Shown here piece after piece: positions 59,624-64,000 of a DNA stretch of 64,000 nt. Below the pieces are notes generated by a model. It searched no databases, was not told the DNA's origin, and saw only the letters and a list, made by a program, of their open reading frames with translations. The position numbers and the translations under genes were made by a program. This DNA is from Pseudomonas fragi (GTDB lineage Bacteria; Pseudomonadota; Gammaproteobacteria; Pseudomonadales; Pseudomonadaceae): the NCBI RefSeq assembly GCF_002269505.1, contig NZ_NQKQ01000013.1:1-64000 (forward strand), written 5' to 3'. Each line of letters starts with the position of its first letter. The stretch's first letter is position 1.

Positions 59624-60162
59624 GCGCAGCCACTTCGCATTTCTCCCCGTTGGCGCGTCTGCTGCACTGGCTGATGGCGTTGATGATTATTGCCATGCTG
59701 TTTATTGGCGCGGGTATGGCTGCTTCGGTGTCTGCACGGCACGAGTGGTTGCTCAACCTGCATAAACCGTTGGGTATCGCCATTTTGCTGCTGGTGCTGG
59801 TGCGCTTGTTTGTGCGCTTGACTACTCGCCAGCCGCCGCTGCCTGCTGACTTGCCTGGGGTTCAGGTGCTGGCGGCCAAGTTGTCGCATGTACTGCTGTA
59901 TGCCTTGATGTTCATATTGCCGCTGGTGGGCTGGGCGATGATTTCGGCGGCGGGGGATCCGGTGATGCTCGGCAGTTCATTGCAGTTGCCGGGGATTTTG
60001 CCGGCCAATCCCGAGGTGTTTGCGTTTTTGCGCAAGGCGCATACCTATCTGGCTTACTTGTTGTTTTTTACCGTGCTGGCGCATCTGGCGGCGGCGCTGT
60101 TTCATGGCTGGGTGAGGCGCGACGGGGTGTTGCAGAGCATGATGCGGGGCAAGGAGGGCTGA
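59620..60162 (+). CDS. Cytochrome b561
   Basis: The 180-residue protein has four membrane helices and the heme-binding histidines of the bacterial cytochrome b561 family: His16 in LARLLHWLMA, LNLHKPLG, KLSHVLLYA and FLRKAHTYLAY...AALFHGW. It would pass electrons from the quinone pool to periplasmic partners, here most likely the peroxidase whose gene it overlaps. Confidence 0.93.
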   Translation: MSAATSHFSPLARLLHWLMALMIIAMLFIGAGMAASVSARHEWLLNLHKPLGIAILLLVLVRLFVRLTTRQPPLPADLPGVQVLAAKLSHVLLYALMFILPLVGWAMISAAGDPVMLGSSLQLPGILPANPEVFAFLRKAHTYLAYLLFFTVLAHLAAALFHGWVRRDGVLQSMMRGKEG

Positions 60163-60171
60163 GGCTGAACC

Positions 60172-60352
60172 AAAAGCCCCTCACCCTAGCCCTTTCCCGG
60201 AGGGAGAGGGGACTGACCGCACGCGGCTTCAAGACCATTGAAAATCAACTCACTCTGCCTCCGGGAGATGTGAGTGACCGCACTCGACTTCAAGATCACT
60301 GAAAATCAGCTCCCTCTCCCTCCGGGAGAGGGTTGGGGTGAGGGGCTTTTGG
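60172..60352. repeat. Compound CCCTCACCC-type repeat (three arms), copy 5
   Basis: A left arm at 60172, an internal degenerate arm near 60250-60275 (CTCTGCCTCCGGGAGATGTG) and a right arm ending at 60352. The internal sequence AAGACCATTGAAAATCA recurs as AAGATCACTGAAAATCA, so a partial duplication built it. The right arm runs into the 3' end of the glutathione S-transferase gene. Confidence 0.85.
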
Positions 60353-60929
60353 CCATCACCGAAGTAAACAGGTCGGAAGCCAGAAACCGCTCCAGCCAGG
60401 CATTCAAGTGCGGCAACGGCGCTTGCGCAAACCACTCCCGATCAACATGGGCAAACTGGCGCACAAAGGGCGCCAGGGCCACATCGGCCAGGCTCAACCC
60501 CGGACCGCTGAGGTAGGGGTGGCGTTCAAGCTGCTGCTCAAGCCCTTGCAAAAACTCGACACCCTGGGCCCGATAATGCTCCATCGAATGTTCCGGATAG
60601 CGAATGGCGTATTTGTAGCGATCCAGCAGCACCTTGAAGATGCTGTCATTCGCTTCGATCAGCTCCATGTGATCCGCTTGCAACCAGTTGTCCGGGTCAT
60701 GTTGGCCCAGCGCCCACTGCATGATCTCCAGGCTTTGCTCGATCACCCGGCCATCGGCACAAACCAGCACCGGCACTGTGCCCTTGGGAGAGGCCGCGAG
60801 CATTTCGGCCGGCTTGGCCTTGAGGCTGACTTCGACAATCGACAACGGCACACCGCTGTAGCCCAGGGCCATGCGTGCACGCATGGCATAGGGGCAGCGG
60901 CGGAACGAATAGAGCACGTGCCGGTTCAT
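60306..60929 (-). CDS. Glutathione S-transferase
   Basis: The 207-residue protein has a thioredoxin-fold N-domain (about 1-78, SFRRCPYAMRARMAL; Cys-Pro-Tyr at 12-14 resembles glutaredoxin-like GSTs) and a helical C-domain (LSLADVALAPFVRQF). The last 13 residues, SPSPQPSPGGRGS, are encoded by the adjacent repeat, so the element has supplied a new C-terminal tail. The start overlaps the sbcC stop by four bases, so it is co-translated with sbcC. Confidence 0.92.
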   Translation of the reverse strand: MNRHVLYSFRRCPYAMRARMALGYSGVPLSIVEVSLKAKPAEMLAASPKGTVPVLVCADGRVIEQSLEIMQWALGQHDPDNWLQADHMELIEANDSIFKVLLDRYKYAIRYPEHSMEHYRAQGVEFLQGLEQQLERHPYLSGPGLSLADVALAPFVRQFAHVDREWFAQAPLPHLNAWLERFLASDLFTSVMAKSPSPQPSPGGRGS

Positions 60930-63900
60930 TTCACCTCCACGGTGCTCAGGCCATTGCCCTGGCGGCGCACCTGAATTTGTACCGGAATACGCTCGTGCAT
61001 TTCCTGTACATGGGAGATGACGCCCACTTTGCGGCCCTGGGCCTGCAAGCCGTCGAGGGCATCCATCGCCAGTTGCAGCGATTCCGGGTCGAGGCTGCCA
61101 AAACCTTCGTCGATAAACAGCGATTCGATTTTCAGCGTGCTGGAAGCCATCGATGCCAGCCCCAGTGCCAGGGCCAGCGATACCAGGAAGGTCTCACCGC
61201 CGGACAATGAATGCACCGAGCGCAGTTCGTCACCCATTTCGGTGTCCATCACCAACAGCCCGAGCATGCTGCCGCCCCGTTTGAGGCGATAGCGGCGCAC
61301 CAGTTGGCGCAATTGCGCGTTGGCGTGATGCACCAGCAAGTCGAGGTTGTAGGCCTGGGCGATTTTGCGGAATTTATCGCCACTGCCCGAACCGATCAGT
61401 TCACTGAGCCGGGCCCAGCGCTGCCATTCGTCATAAGCCTGGGCGATGCGCTGTGCCAGTGCCTGGTTGGCTTGCTGGCGGCGTTGGTCTTCGCTTTGTC
61501 GGGCGCGCAGTTCGGCACATTGCTGCTCGCTGGCGGCCAGCTGCGCGTGCAGTTCCACCAGAGCGTTGTTGAGCGCTTCGGCGTCAAGGTTGCCGTTGGC
61601 TTGCGCCTGATGCAGGGCCAGACGCTGTTCGCGCTCTTGCAGCAAGACGCGGGTTTGCTCGATGGCTTTTTCACTGTGTTGCAGTTGCTGGCGCAGTTCG
61701 CGCACCTGACTGTCGTCGTAGGCCAACAATTGCTGCAGGCGACTGTCGTCAAGCTCTGAGTGTTGGGCGCGCCATTGCCCCAGCAACGTGCCGAGTTGGG
61801 CATGTTCCTGTTGCAAGGCTTGCTGGCGCTCTTGCCCGGCCTTGAGCTCGGCCGTCAGTTGCAGCAACTGGTTGGCGGTGGCTTGCAGGGCCTGCTCGGC
61901 CTGGGTCTGGGCCGCACGGGCCTGTTCAACCGCCTGCTCCAGCGTCTGCTGCCATTGCCCGGCGCTGGCGTGGTCGCCGAGCAATGCCTTGAGGCTGTGC
62001 TGGCTGGCCTGTTGCTGCACGCCCAGCTCATGGACGCTGGCTTGCAGATCGTCCAGTGCCTTGCGGCGATTGGCCTGCAGATACTGTTCGCGCTCAATGC
62101 TGCTGGCGCGCTCGGCTTGCTCGGCCTGTTCGTCGCGCTGTTGATCGAGTTGAGCCAGTCGATCCGCCACCTGGCGGTCGAGGGTCATAAAGCAGGCTGA
62201 CGGATTTTCGCGCAGCGCATCAAGAGTGGCCGGAGTCAGCAGACTGGCAAACTCGCTCAGCTCTTCTTCAAGGCGGCGGCTGTCGGCATTCAGATGCAAG
62301 TGCTGCTCGGCCAGTTGTTGTGCGGCGAGCTGGCTGGCCTGGGTGCAGCGCTGCACTTGCTGCTGTAAATGCGCGGCCTCTTTTTGCAAGGCCAGCAGCA
62401 CGTTCTGGCGCTGTTCGTCCTGGGTGATGCTGTGGTGCAGTTGTTCGAGGCGCAGGCTCAGCCATTGCTCGCGTTTGCCCGGCTCCTGGGCCAGCCACTG
62501 TTCGTAGAGCGGGTGGGCTTCAAGATCGGGCGCGAGGGCTTGTTGCTCCTGATGAATGCGCTCTTGTTGTTGCAGAAACTCTTTCTGCTGGGCAATCAGC
62601 CCGCCGACTTTTTCACGCAGTTGGGCAAGAGTTTCCTTGAGCCCGTCAACCACGGCGCAGGCGCTGGTTTCTTCCGCTTCATCGTGGCGGCCAAGGCTTT
62701 GCAGCAATGCTTCGGGCTGGTGGTACGGGTGCTCGGCGCTGCCACACACCGGGCAGGGCTGGTCATCCTGTAACTGCCCGCGCAGTTCTTCGACGCTGGC
62801 ACTGCGGGCCAGGCGTTGACGCTCAAGCAGTTGGCGGGTCACCTGCAGGGTTTGCTCGGCCATTTCAAGGTCGGCCTTGGCCTTGATGCCTTGCTGGCTC
62901 AGGCGGTCGCGTTCCTGTTGTACGCTGTGTTGTCTGATCTGCAGCTCTTGCAGGCGGACATCGAGTGCGTGCTGGCTGTTGCTCAGGCGTTGCAGCTCTT
63001 CAAAGGCACGCTGTTGCTGGCGGTTGTCCTTGAGCAGGCTGCCCAGGGTGTGGATTTGTTCGTTGACCGCATGGGGCTCTGCAGCGGCTTCCTGAAACAG
63101 GATTTCCAGGCTGTTGCGCAGTTCGCTCAGTTGCTGCGCCGCTTCTTGGGCGCGCAGCTCCAGGCCTGGCAGTTCTTCGCGACCCTTGGTCAGGCTGTTG
63201 CTGAGCAGAACCAGTTTTTGCAGGCGCGGGCGGTAGGCGTCCCAGGCGTTGGCCAGTGGTGCCAGTTCGCTGCTGCGTTCAAGCTGGGTGGCAATCTGTG
63301 CCAGGCGTTCGGTGCCTTGTTGCTGACGCTCAAGCAGGGCATCCAGCGCCTGTTGTCCGGCGTTGCAGGCCTGCTCGGCCTGTTGCTGGAGGGTCTGCTG
63401 GCTGCTCAGCGTCCGGGTCAGGCGGTCAAGGTTGGCCTGTTCCAGATGAGCTTGCTGCACTCGCGGCGCAGCCTCCCGTTGTTGCTCCTGCGCCAGGGAT
63501 GCCGCCTGAAGGGCGTTTTGAACGTCTGCCTCCAGACGGGCCTTGCGTTGGCCCAACTCGGTCTGTTGGTGCAGTTGGGCGCTGATTTGCTCGGCCAGCG
63601 GGCTCAGTTGCCCCTCCAGCTCGGCCAGCCGGGCAAACTGATGGCGTTGCGGCGCCAGTTGCTCCAGCAGATGCAGGGTCTGGCGCTGGTCGGCCTGACT
63701 GTCCCACAGGGCTTGCGCCTGTTGCAGCTGGTCGGCTGCACTCTGTCGTTGTTCTTGCAGCTCGCTCAGGGTTTTGAGCCAGCTGTGCTGCTGTTCAAGT
63801 TGCTTGAGCTGGCCTTGCTGATTCTTCAACTGCTGCTGGGCTTGCTCGAAGCGCTGATCCAGTTCGGCGCGGGCCTCGGGCTCAAGCGGGGTAACGCCGA

Positions 63901-64000
63901 CGGCCTGGTCGAGCAGAAGCTTGTGCGCATCCTTGGCCTCTTTGGCCTTGTCGAAGGCACGCTTGCCCAGGCGGGTGTAGAGGGCCGTGTCGGTGAGCTT
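60926..64000 (-). CDS. sbcC: Exonuclease subunit SbcC (5' part outside the window)
   Basis: The frame is open to the window edge, giving about 1024 residues, with the N-terminal ATPase half and true start missing. It shows long Gln/Glu/Leu-rich coiled coils, a zinc hook CPVCGSAEHP in the middle, and a C-terminal ABC half with signature VHSLSGGETFLVSLALALGL and Walker B IESLFIDEGFGSLD. SbcC with the SbcD nuclease opens and cleaves hairpins and palindromes. sbcD should lie just to the right of the window. Interestingly, its natural substrates, long inverted repeats, are plentiful in this region. Confidence 0.96.
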   Translation of the reverse strand, partial: KLTDTALYTRLGKRAFDKAKEAKDAHKLLLDQAVGVTPLEPEARAELDQRFEQAQQQLKNQQGQLKQLEQQHSWLKTLSELQEQRQSAADQLQQAQALWDSQADQRQTLHLLEQLAPQRHQFARLAELEGQLSPLAEQISAQLHQQTELGQRKARLEADVQNALQAASLAQEQQREAAPRVQQAHLEQANLDRLTRTLSSQQTLQQQAEQACNAGQQALDALLERQQQGTERLAQIATQLERSSELAPLANAWDAYRPRLQKLVLLSNSLTKGREELPGLELRAQEAAQQLSELRNSLEILFQEAAAEPHAVNEQIHTLGSLLKDNRQQQRAFEELQRLSNSQHALDVRLQELQIRQHSVQQERDRLSQQGIKAKADLEMAEQTLQVTRQLLERQRLARSASVEELRGQLQDDQPCPVCGSAEHPYHQPEALLQSLGRHDEAEETSACAVVDGLKETLAQLREKVGGLIAQQKEFLQQQERIHQEQQALAPDLEAHPLYEQWLAQEPGKREQWLSLRLEQLHHSITQDEQRQNVLLALQKEAAHLQQQVQRCTQASQLAAQQLAEQHLHLNADSRRLEEELSEFASLLTPATLDALRENPSACFMTLDRQVADRLAQLDQQRDEQAEQAERASSIEREQYLQANRRKALDDLQASVHELGVQQQASQHSLKALLGDHASAGQWQQTLEQAVEQARAAQTQAEQALQATANQLLQLTAELKAGQERQQALQQEHAQLGTLLGQWRAQHSELDDSRLQQLLAYDDSQVRELRQQLQHSEKAIEQTRVLLQEREQRLALHQAQANGNLDAEALNNALVELHAQLAASEQQCAELRARQSEDQRRQQANQALAQRIAQAYDEWQRWARLSELIGSGSGDKFRKIAQAYNLDLLVHHANAQLRQLVRRYRLKRGGSMLGLLVMDTEMGDELRSVHSLSGGETFLVSLALALGLASMASSTLKIESLFIDEGFGSLDPESLQLAMDALDGLQAQGRKVGVISHVQEMHERIPVQIQVRRQGNGLSTVEVK

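Overview
The window is chromosomal DNA of a Pseudomonas, most likely of the fluorescens/putida/fragi side of the genus. Three things point there. The block fadH / nitrilase-like protein / AraC regulator keeps the order I recall for P. aeruginosa PA3092-PA3094. The dpkA / rpiR-type regulator / ABC transporter / amaD block has the layout of the P. putida D-lysine locus. The gaps carry typical Pseudomonas REP-type inverted repeats. These assignments rest on recalled families and gene orders, not on a database search.

Layout. 1-322: two tandem tRNA-Asp genes (the first lacks its first base) and a terminator. 466-6000: a DUF2242-type lipoprotein, a 28-residue acidic mini-gene, an AraC regulator coupled to a nitrilase-fold protein that has lost catalytic residues, and fadH on the other strand. 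6110-12520: a D-lysine/D-amino-acid module (amino-acid ABC transporter, AmaD-like dehydrogenase, RpiR-type regulator, divergent dpkA). 12707-14658: an AraC regulator overlapping a diguanylate-cyclase-like gene with a broken GGDEF motif. 14982-21676: a phytate module with a two-repeat Pho box, TonB-dependent receptor, beta-propeller phytase and its own ExbB-ExbD-TonB. 21910-23400: an SLC13 anion transporter. 23494-29572: a six-gene Mrp/Pha-type cation/proton antiporter operon in which every junction overlaps. 29751-31336: a DMT exporter divergent from an XRE-cupin regulator. 31531-31604: tRNA-Cys.

31605 to about 44150 is a lambdoid prophage remnant integrated at tRNA-Cys. It has an integrase, DUF4224-type protein, DHH phosphoesterase, an AT-rich cargo stretch, a phage-type C5 methyltransferase, small early genes, a CI-like S24 repressor, a Cro-like protein, a replication protein and a DnaB helicase that loses its C-terminus. 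No packaging, head, tail or lysis genes remain. Repressor operators of the form TTATC-N5-GATAA can be read both between cI and cro and inside a leftward promoter with a boxA-like site downstream, so the lambda-style OL/OR plan is still visible. About 1.8 kb of gene-free repeat mosaic follows (44148-45916).

The core chromosome resumes with an OsmC-YcaO fusion protein, a REC-GGDEF-EAL response regulator, a 1566-residue DUF6543/dermonecrotic-toxin-like protein, a DUF5629-type gene overlapping an exported lactonase-fold protein, and a small secreted protein. Next comes an ECF sigma/anti-sigma pair divergent from a catalase-like peroxidase and cytochrome b561. The intergenic region there holds two mirror-image copies of one promoter motif, GGGAATAA-N14-CGTC. 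The window ends with a glutathione S-transferase and the 3' part of sbcC.

The strongest system-level readings are the self-contained, apparently PhoB-controlled phytate module, the ECF regulon with paired promoters, and the readable lysogeny switch in a decayed prophage.
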